A DNA stretch of 21,490 nucleotides from positions 16,492-37,981 of the forward strand of contig UZAE01012540.1 of NCBI GenBank assembly GCA_900617975.1, in the 5' to 3' direction. Shown here piece after piece: positions 1-11,045 of this stretch (position 1 is the stretch's first letter; the number at the start of each line of letters is the position of its first letter). The position numbers and the translations under genes were made by a program. This stretch comes from Rodentolepis nana (lineage: Eukaryota > Platyhelminthes > Cestoda > Cyclophyllidea > Hymenolepididae). A model generated the notes under the pieces. That model made no database searches. It worked only from the letters and a program-made list of their open reading frames with translations, and was not told where the DNA came from.

Positions 1-564
1 CACATATTCAAGCTCTTTTCGAAAAATAGCACTTTTCGTAAGTAAAATCACTCCTACTAAGGCCCTGTTTTCTCCTACTTTAATTCCCGTCCTCATTATT
101 TCTCTTCTATTGAGAATACATTACTTAAATGCCTTACATAAAATACCCAGAGTATGAATCAACTTGACATTACAAAATTATTGCATTTTTTTCTATTTAC
201 TGTTTCCACTTTGAATTGAAATTTCGTGGGATTGCTTAAGAAATATAAATCTCGGCTCTCAATGAAGATTAGCAGTTCTTAGCAAATATATGAAATATAT
301 TTGTCTCCTTGATGAATAAATCCCATGCAAACAAAAAGTCCCCTTCTTCCTTTCTCATTAGAGCTTCGGTTTGTAATGTGCAACATAATATTTACAAAAT
401 TGCTTTCATTTGATGCGATATTGATTGCATCAAATGGTATTAGAAAATCTTCGATGTGGCTTCAATGTGACTTTATATTATACTTTAATGATAGAAATTA
501 GTAATTTTTTATAAACGTTGAAAATGTGAAGAAAGCACCTCAAATAAAAATAAGATTGATGGAA
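1..564. other. Downstream flank of gene 1, no gene seen
   Basis: AT-rich sequence holding the presumed 3' UTR of gene 1 and then intergenic DNA. I see no convincing coding exon or repeat here. Confidence 0.5.
484..489 (-). terminator. Possible poly(A) signal of gene 1 (ATTAAA)
   Basis: The minus strand reads ATTAAA about 75 nt past the gene 1 stop codon. It is the nearest variant poly(A) signal I see. Such hexamers are common in AT-rich DNA, so this is only a candidate. Confidence 0.3.
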
Positions 565-655
565 TTAAAGCGATGAATTGTCATTATTGTTTTCATCATC
601 AATTTTGTTTTCCGAGTTTGAATGATATGAATCTGTAGATGGTGGTCTGGCTTGC
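565..655 (-). CDS. MFSD2A: Gene 1 exon 10: C-terminal cytoplasmic tail and stop
   Basis: Residues 502-530, then TAA at 567-565. Acceptor AACAG|G completes the GAG codon. The tail is polar, starting QARPPSTDSYHSNSENK and ending in an Asp/Asn/Ser-rich stretch. It is poorly conserved, as expected for an MFSD2 C-terminus, but phase and position support it. Confidence 0.85.
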
Positions 656-3600
656 CTGTTAAAAAAGTAAGAAAATAGCGCTGTATTTAATTTCTTCTGG
701 AAAAAACAGAAAAGAATAGTAAAACAAACGTTACATATGAACTTCCCTCTGTTCTAAAATTGTAACTAATAAAGCCATAAAATAGTTATAGCCGCTAATG
801 AAAGTTGAATTGTATAGCATGTTAGAGGGCGTGCTAAGTCTTTTACTGAATTCTTTATAGTACTATTCGAATTTAGGTATTCCTATAATGTGTTCTTTTA
901 TGTAATAGATGCTACCCATATGTAAAGATGTAAATTTCACAATTATAATAAAGCATTTACTCTCGTCTCTTCTCCTGTAGCACTGCAAGCTCACGTGTTC
1001 CAAGTGGGTAATAGTAAAGTAGTAGAAGTGATGGAATAAAAAGTGCCATTGGAATAAGGGATACTAGCACACGGAGAGCTTGGGCTACTATGGGTGATTG
1101 ACCACATCTGTTGGAAGATTTATAACCAAAGTATCTAAAATAGGCAAAAGGATAACTTTCAAATTTCAGTTCACAACTTTAAACAAAACGACTGAATATC
1201 ATTAGCTTAAACTCACTCCAAAAATGCAGCTGAAATTGCCAAGGACACACCGACAGCCAATTTATTACAAAATACAATAAGAGAGTAGAAAACTGATTCC
1301 GGGCGTTCACCAAACTCCAGCTCATATGCATCAATGACATCTGGGAGCATTGACCTGCAAAGAGAATAGGATAACTCGAACATTTATAACTACCTAAATG
1401 TGATTAAAAATAAGTGCGAAAAATACCATGGAAGAAGGAGCCCAACGGAGAGAGTAAAAGCATGTATGATCATTAAGAGGTAAAATATACCAACATGAGG
1501 CCTTTCTGGGAGGAAGAAAAGTGCAAATGGAGCAATAAACGAATTCTGAAAATATGAAAAATTTTAATATTGATCTTTTGTGAATAACAGATCTGTAAAA
1601 AACAAAATTGTAAATAACTCTCTTGATAGATGCTAAAATGCAATTTCATGTTTAAACAATGACCTTCAGACAACAGGCTTAGGCTATCTGTCGTGTTTTC
1701 TGTTGACAAAATCAAGACTTACACAAAGAGCAATGCACATTGTAATCTTCTTTCCAATTTTCTTCTGAATAAACTGTCCAAGTGGAATATAAAGCACTGC
1801 AGCTCCAAGAAGGCATAGAATGCCATAGGTGAGATATTTGGAGAGTTTAATTGAGTAGGCTACGTAAAGTCCGAAATTTGTTTGAGTGAACTGTAAAATG
1901 AAGAGAATATGTAAGTATTTCTTTGTGATAATTATGTTGTTAGAATTTAATTGGTTAACATCGTTATGCAGCAAAAAGCATTTTGGCTAATTTTAACTAA
2001 CTATTTTGGTCGCTGGAAAAGAAAGACAAAACTATGAACATCTTCATATTGCAAACTTTAAAGTGATTCAGAAATTTAAAATTTGTGATATTTGAGAATA
2101 TCTGAGCAAATACATTGTAAATATCCTACTAAATCCATTTTACTTTCACTGTATATATTATTTTACACATTTCAGATGGTACTCACATTCATTCAACAGC
2201 TTTTGAATTACTTTGGTGTTTCTCAAGCTTTGATGATTTATTATGAAACGTAAAGTCAAGTTCAGCTGTAATAAGAACTTAATGTCCCCCTCTATGTTTC
2301 CATTTTTTCCTAATTTGAAATAGTCTGCTCAGTGGTCATTACGACATGTTGCATCTATATTCAAATAACTCCATTTCAATTAGTATTAATTGAATGAAGG
2401 AATGAAAAATCATTACGAAACCATCTAGAATGCCCTTGCAAAAAACATATATTTACTTGTGGAAATCTTTTCCCACCCAATTGACTGAAAAATGCTCCCA
2501 TATGTTAGTGATAAAAAGAGAGCTGATACGAACGTTTTAATATGCGAGGATAAAGGGTAAATACGATTTTGTACATGCAAAAGTAATAGTCAATAGTGAA
2601 GTTGATTAGAATCTATCGCACTATTTTTGCTTCAACTTGAATGAATTATTCGCCTTTATTTTGCTCTATTCTTATTCTTTTATAAAAGCTAACTACATGG
2701 GAAATTATTCAGCAAACCTGCATTCCCAAGGATAAGAAGAGGTAGAAACCCATATGAAGGAGGTAAGGTTTGTAGGTAAAAATGCTTCGAGATGCTTTGA
2801 AAAAGCCCTTCAATGACTTGTCCTCCCTTTCTTCCTCACCCTCATAAAGCATGGTATTAATCTCCTTAGTTCCAAAGAAACAGATTAAAGCCGAAATCGT
2901 TCCAATAGCACAAATGACTGCAGCCGCAATTTTGTATGCCCAGATCTGAAATAGGAAATTATGCACATAGGCATTATTATTTATTTGATGAGGGTTTTCT
3001 TTTTATTGATCATCATTTTTTTCTATCACTCCACAATATTTATATTAACAGGCGAATTTAATTGCAATCAATAGGTTCGTCTGATCATTTAGAGATCACG
3101 AAATCGATGATCATCCGTGCACATTCAGTGGTGTGAATATTCAAATGTAAAGATTAACTCTATTGAACGAAGAGATTGGTAGAATGGAAAGAAATCAATC
3201 GGGATCCATTTTCTCCATGAGATGGGTTTCGCTAGAAGTTTCTTTAATTGATTAGATTTTTCTTCCTTATTTTTAATTCTCTGCACTTTAACTGAAAACT
3301 ACCACCGCCTTTAGATTAAAAGTAAAGCACACATGTCGGCCGTAATCCTTCTCATGTCTTTTCATGAAAGAGTCTTTTAGTCCATATGCACTGAATATGT
3401 CGAAATGGAGTTCTCGCAATAACCTTGGAAATAATGACCAATCAAAATACAATAAGGGATTATTTTATGAAGCTGAGCCTCACAATAGATGCTTTAAATC
3501 TAATATAATTCACGTTTCTCAAGAAGGAAACATTATTTGAGATATTTCAGCCTTAAAAATGGTCCTTTTTGAGCTTTAGGTCTCATAAATAGTCGTGTTG

Positions 3601-6600
3601 TCTACACTTACTCTTTGTTCTATTTATTCATCTGCTTCTTAACAGCAGGAAATTTTGGATGACTTTGGGTCATATTACTTTGCAGTCACCCTCTTATTAT
3701 GAATACATCTTGGAACAAATCTCTACAAGAAAACAAATTCAGGTCGAATCTTTCCAAATAAAGACAATATGGTTTTTTTCCCCTGTGCCACATAACGTTA
3801 ACTCTCCTAAAATACGCCTAGTGGAAGAAATTATAGCCAACTACCTTTCTTTGTAAAAATGATTGTAATTGCGGCTGGCATAATTGGTAAATTCAGTTAA
3901 TTTACTCAAAACATGAAAGTTATGTTTGTCGATGGTAAATAGTACATGGATAAAAATGAAATTCGTTAAATGGACTATAGCATGTATCTATATTAATAGA
4001 TTTAATATTAATCTTGTGCAAGATTATCATCATAGTAAACTCTTATGAAGCTTTTCCTTCTTTGATGTGCTTAATTTGGAAAGATGAACTATTTCTATTT
4101 GAAATCATGTCTGCTGAATAAATGGCAAAACTATGTTCTCGCCGACATCTTTTCCCCAAAACATGAAACTTAATAAACAAGATAATTTCTTATTTTTTGA
4201 AAAAAAGTGTTACTTAAATCGAAACAAATACATAGTAGTTCTTTGAAGCGATAAATGTGCAAACTCTATTAAGGTTGGCAAAAGTTCCCGCGCGTGAGCT
4301 AAAACATTATGTTACGAATCGTGAATAGGGCATCCAGAGGTCTCCTAAACCGATCGGGGATCAATATCGCGCAGCATAGCGCCTATTTTACTCAAAAATC
4401 TCAACACGATTTCCACTATATTCTCGAAATGTCGAATAGTGAGATAAATTGCAAAAGGGAAATGACAATAAAGAATTGTCAGAAACCTACAAATGACCAT
4501 TTTTATTGCGATGTCTCGGGAATGGAACTCTCCACAGAGTTGTTAATAAGCACATAATCTCAGCTAATAAGAATCCACTGTCATGGAAGAATTAATATTA
4601 TTGGCAGAATAATAATTCGATTGTGTTTTTATGTACACTCTAGAAAAACTTAGTACTAAAGTTGGAAATGACGCCATACCTCTGGATCTTTGGAAATTGG
4701 AGCCGCAGTAGTCAGTCCAACTGTTCCATTGGCACTTAATGCCTCACATTTCACTGCGGTCCGGTAGGGTGTGATAATTGATCCAAAGACACCCACACCG
4801 ATAAGATAGGCCATTTCCTCAGCAAACATACCTAAATCATAAAATAGTTACTACTTAATTAGATATAAGTAAATATACTGAAATATTGTAGTAGGAAATT
4901 CAAATCTTCCTACTTGCGAACATTAAGACTATTATTAAACAAAACGTAAACGCAAAATCATTGCAGTTTAATAGATATCAATCGACTAAATGTAGATTAA
5001 GGCACTCTGATAAAATTTTATTTTAAGTGGAAGCAGAGCACTTAAATGTGCATTCAAATTAGGATAGACGTTTCGGAACCGTCTATTGGGAACTATAAAA
5101 ACAATGCACTCCATTATAAAAAGGTGCATTGCTTTAACCAATACATGATAAGATAGTAGCTTAACTTTAGTTTCGAACTTAAATTTCACCTGAATTTAAT
5201 GAAATTATCAAGTAAAAACTGTTTTTTTTTCATAGACGATTAAGGCGTCAATCAAGTCCCATTTGCGTAATATCCACTACATAATTGAGGACCTTGATGA
5301 AAATTGTTCAGACTGACGTAAACCTTCTCTTAATAGCACTGTGGTTTTTTTCACTAACTCATTTGGTGATTCTCCAACCCTGACAGCTTCCTCCTGTTCT
5401 CTTATTCTCGTCCCAAGTCACACTTTTTTGCACCCTTCAATAGCCACAAAATGTACGCAGATGTAGATATTTTCGAGAATGCAATTGCTCCTTCTCACAT
5501 TTATTCTATTTTCCGAAAGAAACCTTCATGTCTGCCTTCTTCGGCTGGAACGGCACCCAACTTTGAGGCATTACCAAACCTCAAACGATGTTCCAAATTC
5601 TTTTTTCTCCTCTACCAACTTATGTCACGCTCAAGTCATTGACATCGTCAACAAGGTAACATAAGGCATTTATTATGACATAAACAAAAGAGCTGATTTC
5701 TGCCTCATTCAACTCACCGATCTGGCACTACAAGTGACGAGAAAAGAGACCAACAACCTTCATAGATTTCTCTACCTTTCGACCATCAAACCCAAAAACT
5801 GAGATATGTCAGAATCACTTGTGCCTTACCGAAACCAAACTAATTAAATATCATATCCGCAAAATTTCCAAAGGACCTAGGGGTTTCGATGATGATTCTG
5901 AACCTGACCGTAGAGATAGTTTCACCTTTTTGTAAGAACACGAACCTGCCTTTTACAAGATACCTTATCCCTAAACCTACAGCAGAGAATCAACAGAATA
6001 TGTTTCATCGAAGCTCATAACTCGGAACCTACTTTCAGTTAACGGTAAGTCGAATTCCATCTTGGGAAGACACCGAGAAAAGAAATTTCGAATACGTACC
6101 AATTTCAAGACTGAAATCAGCCAAACCAGCATTCGCTAACTACTTCGAATTCTTACTGCTCATAAACCATACATCTTTCTACTGATTCTCTATCCGTTGA
6201 CTGTGCGCAACATACCTCTTCGTTTGATGCACTTTGGCCACGATTAATGTGGAACTCTCCAACACTCCTGCTCAACTCACCTCCTTAGATAACGTACATC
6301 CTTCCAGTCCTTTTGTCTTCTCTACCAACACTATCATCCATCCAAATTGCAAATCCCGACTCTTCTATACTCTCCAAATATGTACCCTAACCATCATGTA
6401 TTTTACTGCCTTTTGGCTGCCTCAACGTTTATCAACGGGAATTCATGCGCGCCAGAACAATATGGAAGCGTTTGGTGCTATAGATTGTCTTGCACGTAAT
6501 ATTGCACTAATTTAAGTTGATGCCTTAGTTTTCACCACTTCTAAAATTTTCTAATAAATCTTATTAACTTCATATATACTGTCTTCTGTCTTTGACATAG

Positions 6601-9066
6601 TTTAGATCATTTGAGAGTAAATTTATATCAGCAGTTTGTGGAAGTAAGAATTGATAATATTCAAAATAGTCTTCCTTAAGTAGTATTCACTACATCCTTT
6701 TAAGTAGACCATTTCCATTTAATTTAAATTTTGAAACAGATTTTCGTACCATATTAAATTCATATAAAAAAATACAAGTAAAGAACTATGCCTCTGTAAG
6801 GACACAGAAATGATTGATCCCACACATAAGAATGGATTAGTAGTATGTGGACGCACTTAGCTCTTGATACTCTGACAATTCGGCAGTGTTTTGACAAATA
6901 TCCTTCACATGTAGCGATTTGGTCGTTAAAGGTAGAGTATTAAAGGAATTCGTTCCCATAACTCCTCATTATTTACTAATCTATTCAACTTCCCTATTTG
7001 TCATTTATTCATTAAAATGAACTTACTTGAAACTTGGTCATAACAGAGGTAGGCATTATTATTACTAGCAATTACTAATTGTTAGCAATTTATCACATTC
7101 AGAATGGCTGTCTCATTTGTCTTCATGTCTAATTTGGAATGAATCCATCTAAATTGAAAAGCCTCTTTTGAATCCTACCTCTTATTGGTGGACACAAAGG
7201 GATTGTAAACGTTTGGAAGATGTCCATTTAATCTTCAAAATAATTGGAGAAATATTACTTGGTGTTTGCTTTTACAACCAATTTATTGGGTTGGTTAAGG
7301 CTGGGATGTCTAATTCTAAATAGAACTACCCGTTTACTAAAGAATGACTCTTATTTTGTTTTCAACTCAAGATTGATTCAAAGAGGAACTGTTTTTCGTA
7401 AATGAAATTGCAGCAGATGGTATAAAAGCATAAATATGGATGTAAATTGTCAAAAATTGATGAATTTATGTTGATTGGCACTCTAGCAATACTATTAAAT
7501 ATTGTTTTTACTATATCATTCTTAATAAAATAAATAAAAGTGGATTTATAGAATATATATTGTATGATAAACATGCTTTAATTATTAGATTAATAGCGAG
7601 ATACGTTTTTTATGTCATAAATCCAAATAAATAGAGCTCTCTCAAAACTGAAAATAAACTAATCAAATATGATGACACAAAATTAGTGCCCAAAAAGGTG
7701 AGCATAACTTCGTCGTATGGTAAGAACCAACGTACCTCTTACACATTAGAAACCTACAACTAATACTCTTGTTTAATTCGTATGACTTCGGCATGAATTA
7801 CAATATCCAAATTGTAACAATCTATTTTCAGACAGCTTCTCGATTAAGTAGAACATTTCTGCAAATCATCTCTCACTCGATTGTCAATTGACTTACTTCA
7901 ATATCACTGAGTAGACATCGTTATGCTAGTAGGCTCCTAAGGAGATCTTAATCATCACCAGATCAAAATTGTCCTCACATCTAACGCCTTAGCTATCTTA
8001 AACAAAATATAGATTCCCACTAAGTCGTTAACCTACTTTTAATGTCTCTCACAATTATCAGTTCCACTGCTACATCTCTCTAACGGGTGACAAGTCAGCT
8101 TCTCCACTGCTACAATAACAACAACAAACCAGCACCCACGTTCCTAACGTATTTATGTCTGGCAACTCTGTTTGCATTCTTTGTCCTCCCTTACTTCTGA
8201 TCTGAGTACTCCGTTGCCATTGGCTCTAGCCTTCATCCATTGACAATCAAATATTACAGTTACTACCTTTCAACAATTTCTCGAGTAAAAAATCGGCATA
8301 CTGCTGAAAATGGCGATTGACATTTCACTAAAGGGCTTGGTTCATTCTTCGCTCGCTTGAGTACAAGAATCTCATCTTAGTGCAAACAAGCAATTGTTAA
8401 CTTACGACAAGCTGTTAAAACATCTCTTTCTTTGGGATTAGGTGTAAGCACCATTGTCATTGAACTGTAGGGAACTTGAAACGCCTAAAGGTAAATTTGG
8501 GATGATTGATTGAGGCCAAACAAAAAAGCAACAAAAAACACACAAACACTTACTGTTAGGCCAATTTGAAAAATTAAGTTTATGATAAGGTAAAAAGCCA
8601 ATTTTCCTTCAGGTGGCCAGTCCACAGCATAGTATAGGAAGAAAAAAGTGATAACCCATGATGGAATGGAATACAATAGCCTGCGTTGAAAATGCAGTGG
8701 TAAAATGTATTGCATGATCAGTTTCAAGAAAGTCTATAAAACTAGTTACCATGGTCGCTTTTGACCAAACCTCGATTTCGTGTTTGTTACTAAAAAACCC
8801 GTTATTGGATCAGTAAGAGCATCAACAATTCGAGAAGCAAGAAGGATACCAGATAGGTAGGTTGGTTTCAGTTCCGCAGTTTCAAGAAGAAAAAGGGCCA
8901 GAAAATATCCATTAATATTTTGCATTAATTGCATAGTAATACCACCAATACCGAAAGCAAACCTGCGCCATATAGAAAGACGCCCACTACACTCCGTTTC
9001 TTCAAATACACTTTCAGGAGTCTTTTCACTGTCACTACTTTTATCTTTCTTTGATTTAGCAGTCAT
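565..9066 (-). CDS. MFSD2A: MFSD2-family sodium-dependent lysophosphatidylcholine symporter (gene 1, complete, 10 exons)
   Basis: Exons in transcript order are 9066-8750, 8680-8554, 8484-8406, 4831-4680, 2945-2718, 1890-1723, 1545-1427, 1354-1217, 1134-961 and 655-565. All introns are GT-AG and all phases join without a shift, giving 1593 nt and 530 residues; vertebrate MFSD2A is about 540. Family hallmarks are VDALTDP (residues 81-87), GQKRPW ending the TM2-TM3 loop (101-106), FQVPYSSMTM in TM4, LLLPWSMLPDVID (393-405) and FGYKSSNRCGQ in the last extracellular loop. The family, part of the GPH/MFS superfamily, has 12 membrane segments and imports lysophosphatidylcholine with Na+. D82, T85, D86 and K428 match positions I recall as important in vertebrate MFSD2A. 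An in-frame TAA lies just upstream of the ATG at 9066-9064, so the N-terminus is complete. A paralog follows upstream on the same strand. Family and exon structure are seen; transport activity is inferred. Confidence 0.93.
961..1134 (-). CDS. MFSD2A: Gene 1 exon 9: last extracellular loop and TM12
   Basis: Residues 444-500 plus two bases of E501. FGYKSSNRCGQSP matches the GYQTRGCSQP loop of MFSD2A; C453 is the likely disulfide partner of C203. TM12 follows and ends in LLLLYYYPLGTRE. Boundaries are ATTTTAG|A and GA|GTAAAT. Confidence 0.92.
1217..1354 (-). CDS. MFSD2A: Gene 1 exon 8: SMLPDVID motif, TM11
   Basis: Residues 398-442 plus two bases of E443. It begins with SMLPDVIDAYEL and continues with SVFYSLIVFCNKLAVGVSLA. 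K428 in the TM11 helix is the counterpart of the lysine in the FTKFASG segment of vertebrate MFSD2A, which I recall as essential for transport. The next intron is 82 bp. Confidence 0.93.
1427..1545 (-). CDS. MFSD2A: Gene 1 exon 7: TM9-TM10
   Basis: Residues 358-396 plus two bases of W397. It has two hydrophobic runs around FFLPERPHVG and ends in SVGLLLPW, the family motif that continues on the next exon. Boundaries are TTTTCAG|AAT and TG|GTATTT. Confidence 0.92.
1723..1890 (-). CDS. MFSD2A: Gene 1 exon 6: TM7-TM8
   Basis: Residues 302-357. QTNFGLYVAYSIKL matches the EGNFVLFCTYTL stretch of vertebrate MFSD2A, and QFIQKKIGKK matches the short basic loop before TM9. Boundaries are TTTTACAG|TTC and TGT|GTAAGT, phase 0. 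Confidence 0.92.
1891..2717 (-). other. Gene 1 intron 5 (827 bp)
   Basis: Non-coding AT-rich sequence between exons 5 and 6. I see no open frame with coding character and no recognisable repeat. Confidence 0.8.
2718..2945 (-). CDS. MFSD2A: Gene 1 exon 5: TM6, central cytoplasmic loop, TM7 start
   Basis: Residues 226-301. AYKIAAAVICAIGTISALICF is a membrane helix ending in FFGTKE, then an acidic EGEEERED loop, then LKGFFKASRSIFTYKPY leading to the next helix. It is phase 0 at both ends (TTTCAG|ATC and CAG|GTTTGC). It is the same length as the paralogous exon, about 68% identical by my ungapped count. Confidence 0.92.
2946..4679 (-). other. Gene 1 intron 4 (1734 bp)
   Basis: Mostly AT-rich. 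Two short plus-strand open frames (3659-3856 and 4309-4557) match nothing I recognise. The area around 4285-4385 is locally richer in G+C and CpG than the rest of the intron and may be an old insertion; no further feature can be supported. Confidence 0.75.
4680..4831 (-). CDS. MFSD2A: Gene 1 exon 4: TM5 and extracellular loop
   Basis: Residues 176-225. RMFAEEMAYLIGVGVFGS enters the membrane, followed by an extracellular loop with C203 and an N-glycosylation sequon, N209-G-T. Vertebrate MFSD2A has glycosylation sites in the same loop. It ends in phase 0 at GAG|GTATGG. Confidence 0.9.
5064..5086. repeat. Perfect 7-bp stem-loop
   Basis: ATAGACG at 5064-5070 pairs with CGTCTAT at 5080-5086 across a 9-nt loop. 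It lies inside a 67-codon minus-strand open frame (4986-5189) that I do not recognise. A short stem may be chance; a remnant of a mobile element is possible. Confidence 0.35.
5230..6520. other. G-poor, C-rich block with degenerate open frames (candidate mobile-element remnant)
   Basis: The plus strand here is clearly C-rich and G-poor compared with both flanks; the 60-base line starting at 6241 has about 19 C and 7 G. One plus-strand frame stays open for long pieces between stops, including 5451-5642 and 6234-6515 (93 codons). No domain, catalytic motif or splice-linked partner is recognisable. A decayed retrotransposon or retropseudogene is possible; a long intron ORF by chance cannot be excluded. 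No function is proposed. Confidence 0.3.
8406..8484 (-). CDS. MFSD2A: Gene 1 exon 3: TM4 start (79-nt exon)
   Basis: Residues 149-174 plus one base of R175. It contains FQVPYSSMTMVLTPNPKERD, equivalent to the FHVPYSALTM...TERD segment of MFSD2 proteins. The acceptor is CCTTTAG and the donor C|GTAAGT; the split codon completes as CGT (Arg) on exon 4. Confidence 0.92.
8554..8680 (-). CDS. MFSD2A: Gene 1 exon 2: TM3 and following loop
   Basis: Residues 107-148, acceptor CGCAG, donor ACA|GTAAGT. It encodes a strongly hydrophobic helix with IPSWVITFFFLYYAVDWPP, which aligns with the TM3 segment of vertebrate MFSD2A after the conserved PW. It is flanked by two 69-bp introns, near the minimum for splicing. 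Confidence 0.9.
8750..9066 (-). CDS. MFSD2A: Gene 1 exon 1: start, N-terminal tail, TM1-TM2
   Basis: Residues 1-105 plus two bases of W106. A charged Lys/Ser/Glu-rich cytoplasmic tail of about 30 residues is followed by RLSIWRRFAFGIGG (TM1 entry) and the TDP motif of TM2. The open frame extends a few codons upstream of this ATG but contains no earlier ATG before a TAA, so this start is chosen. The donor is TG|GTAACT. Confidence 0.92.
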
Positions 9067-10984
9067 ACGCTCGATTGGTGCCAATTAATTTACTGTACCT
9101 ATTTGCAATGAGAATCCTAGGGTCGAAATCCCTCGCGTAAATATTTTTATAAATTCATAAATATAAACAATTCTGAGGGTAAATTTAATAAATTGAATAA
9201 ATGTAATATATTTTAAGTATTTTTGATAAGATTAAATTCTGTTTAATTTATCATTTATTATATACAATCTATTTTATCAAAATCTAAATATATTATTTCA
9301 AATTATTTTTCATTCTTCTTTCATTTATTCAATAGGCTTTTGATTTATTATATATGTGCTCTATTTCCATTTATTTTGACACAAAACTTAATCTTTTTGG
9401 CTTCTTCAGTTATTTAAACATTTTACTCATATTGTCGAGCATATCAGACAACCAAAATAATTTTTCTGAGATTGAATGTGTATTAACGAATGTTGATGTA
9501 CGTTACATCCAGGTATTCTAAAACGATTTTTTAATATGAGATTCATTTTGCGATCTCGATTTCTGCCCAGGTTACCTGAATTTCAAGCAATAAAACATAA
9601 ATATTCACATATTTGCTCTTTATCCTATTTTATTGCCATAAATGTGAACTTTGCTCTCTAGTAACAAGATGTTGGTCTACGCTTATGTATTTTACATCTT
9701 CCCCTTGAATTTTGAATGTGTAAATATTTGAATTGCCATGTGTGTAGGTTTTTTGCGCATTCAAAGAGCTTTAATAATAGTTTTACATTTGATTCGTTGT
9801 TAATAAGTTCTTACAACAATATTCAAGCAACTATCAGAGTATGTAATTCTGCAGTGGCCGAGAGTACTGGTTCGTATTAAGAAATAAAAAGTTAAAAATA
9901 ATGGTTTCGTTTACGAATTAAGCTTTGTCTATGTGCTTGACTTTCAGTTTGTGAAATTATTTGTTATTTCCAAGTGATTAACGCTGAACTAAATTCAAAA
10001 CAAAGCAGTTTGATGAAAAATAAATATTCCAGTCAAAAATAAAATTCAACCTAAACATCTTATTTTTACAAATCGAAAAAATACAAGGCAAATAAATGAT
10101 TAAATTTTTGACAACTCACTTTACGCTAACTACTCGTAATTTCCCATTTTTTATCATTCGTTCTTACTAGGCATTTTGTTTAAAAGTTTGGAATAAAACT
10201 AATTTTAGCGAAACCAGCAATCAACTCATTTGAGTGGGGAGTTTACGTTGAACGTAAGTTGTTACGATACGTTATCGTTATATGGCCACAGTTGTTTCAG
10301 GAATGGGCTATTTTAGTTCTACTTATGGCACAGTTGGATCGATTTTGGCCTTAGTTCTTATGCATTAATTTTAATATTAGTTCAGCTCCCTCTCGAAAAA
10401 GCCCATTTGACACAATTCTCCCTCTCATCCCCCTTCCTCCTTTCATGTCCCGTGCTGAAGGTGGATGCTAATCGGTTCAGGGACTCCAAAATCAATTAAA
10501 GGGGCATTTCGTTGGGTCTGCTCAATTATTCTTCGAGCACTTAAATGAGGCAATGGGTCCAATCTTCATTAATTGCGCTTTCGACCTTTATATTTCCACA
10601 TTCATGGATATCTGAAACCAACACTGAGGCTAATTCGACTGCTATTATTGAACGAATAGGTGATCAATTTTCAACTCTGCGAAGGCAGACTTCCCTCCTT
10701 AGTTGAAAAACCGTTGTCATTGTTCTACACAGGGACAATTAAACACTCTGGAAATCCCTCCTTTACATCTCGCTTTCCAAGACTAAAGAACAATCTATCT
10801 ACCGTCTCGAGTACCACTTAGTGACTCTGAAATATTTTCAGTTAGCAATAGAAAGCACGCATACTTTATGTATATAAACAACTTTGCATTCTAAAACATC
10901 ACACTGAGCAATAATAATGAGGAAAGACGTTTTTGTAAGATAAAGTCTGAGCGTAGAAAGAAGTTAAAAGAAAGACACGAAGAT
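9067..10984. other. Intergenic region between gene 2 (3' end) and gene 1 (5' end)
   Basis: About 1.9 kb. The part next to gene 1 (9130-9420) is extremely AT-rich and must contain its promoter. ATTAAA on the minus strand at 10375-10370 is a weak candidate poly(A) signal for gene 2, some 610 nt past its stop. Around 10380-10450 the plus strand is pyrimidine-rich. No further gene seen. Confidence 0.6.
9142..9151 (-). promoter_or_regulatory. Possible TATA box of gene 1
   Basis: The minus strand reads TATAAAAATA about 80 nt before the gene 1 ATG, a spacing that would give a 5' UTR of roughly 50 nt. The surrounding DNA is very AT-rich, so a chance match is likely enough to keep confidence low. Confidence 0.35.
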
Positions 10985-11045
10985 TTAGTAATAGTCCTTC
11001 ACGGAATTTGAAAGAGATACATCCTCCGAATGAGATCCAACTTGC
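10985..11045 (-). CDS. MFSD2A: Gene 2 exon 10: short C-terminal tail and stop
   Basis: A strong acceptor (CTTCTTGTAG) is followed by GCAAG, the same five bases that open exon 10 of gene 1. The phase completes a Glu codon, then QVGSHSEDVSLSNSVKDYY and TAA at 10987-10985. The tail is ten residues shorter than in gene 1 and ends in aromatic residues. It is supported by splice signal, phase and shared exon start only. Confidence 0.7.

Larger units (their letters stand above)
4832..8405 (-). other. Gene 1 intron 3 (3574 bp)
   Basis: The largest intron of gene 1, separating the TM4 start from TM5. It contains a 7-bp stem-loop near 5064-5086, a G-poor C-rich block at about 5230-6520 and a milder C-rich block at about 7690-8300. 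The rest is plain AT-rich sequence. The matching intron of gene 2 is also the largest, more than 4.2 kb. Confidence 0.8.

Noticed and set aside
9064..9084. An upstream start of gene 1 at 9084, giving six extra residues
   Set aside because: The codon there is TTG, not ATG; the first ATG in frame after the upstream stop is 9066-9064.
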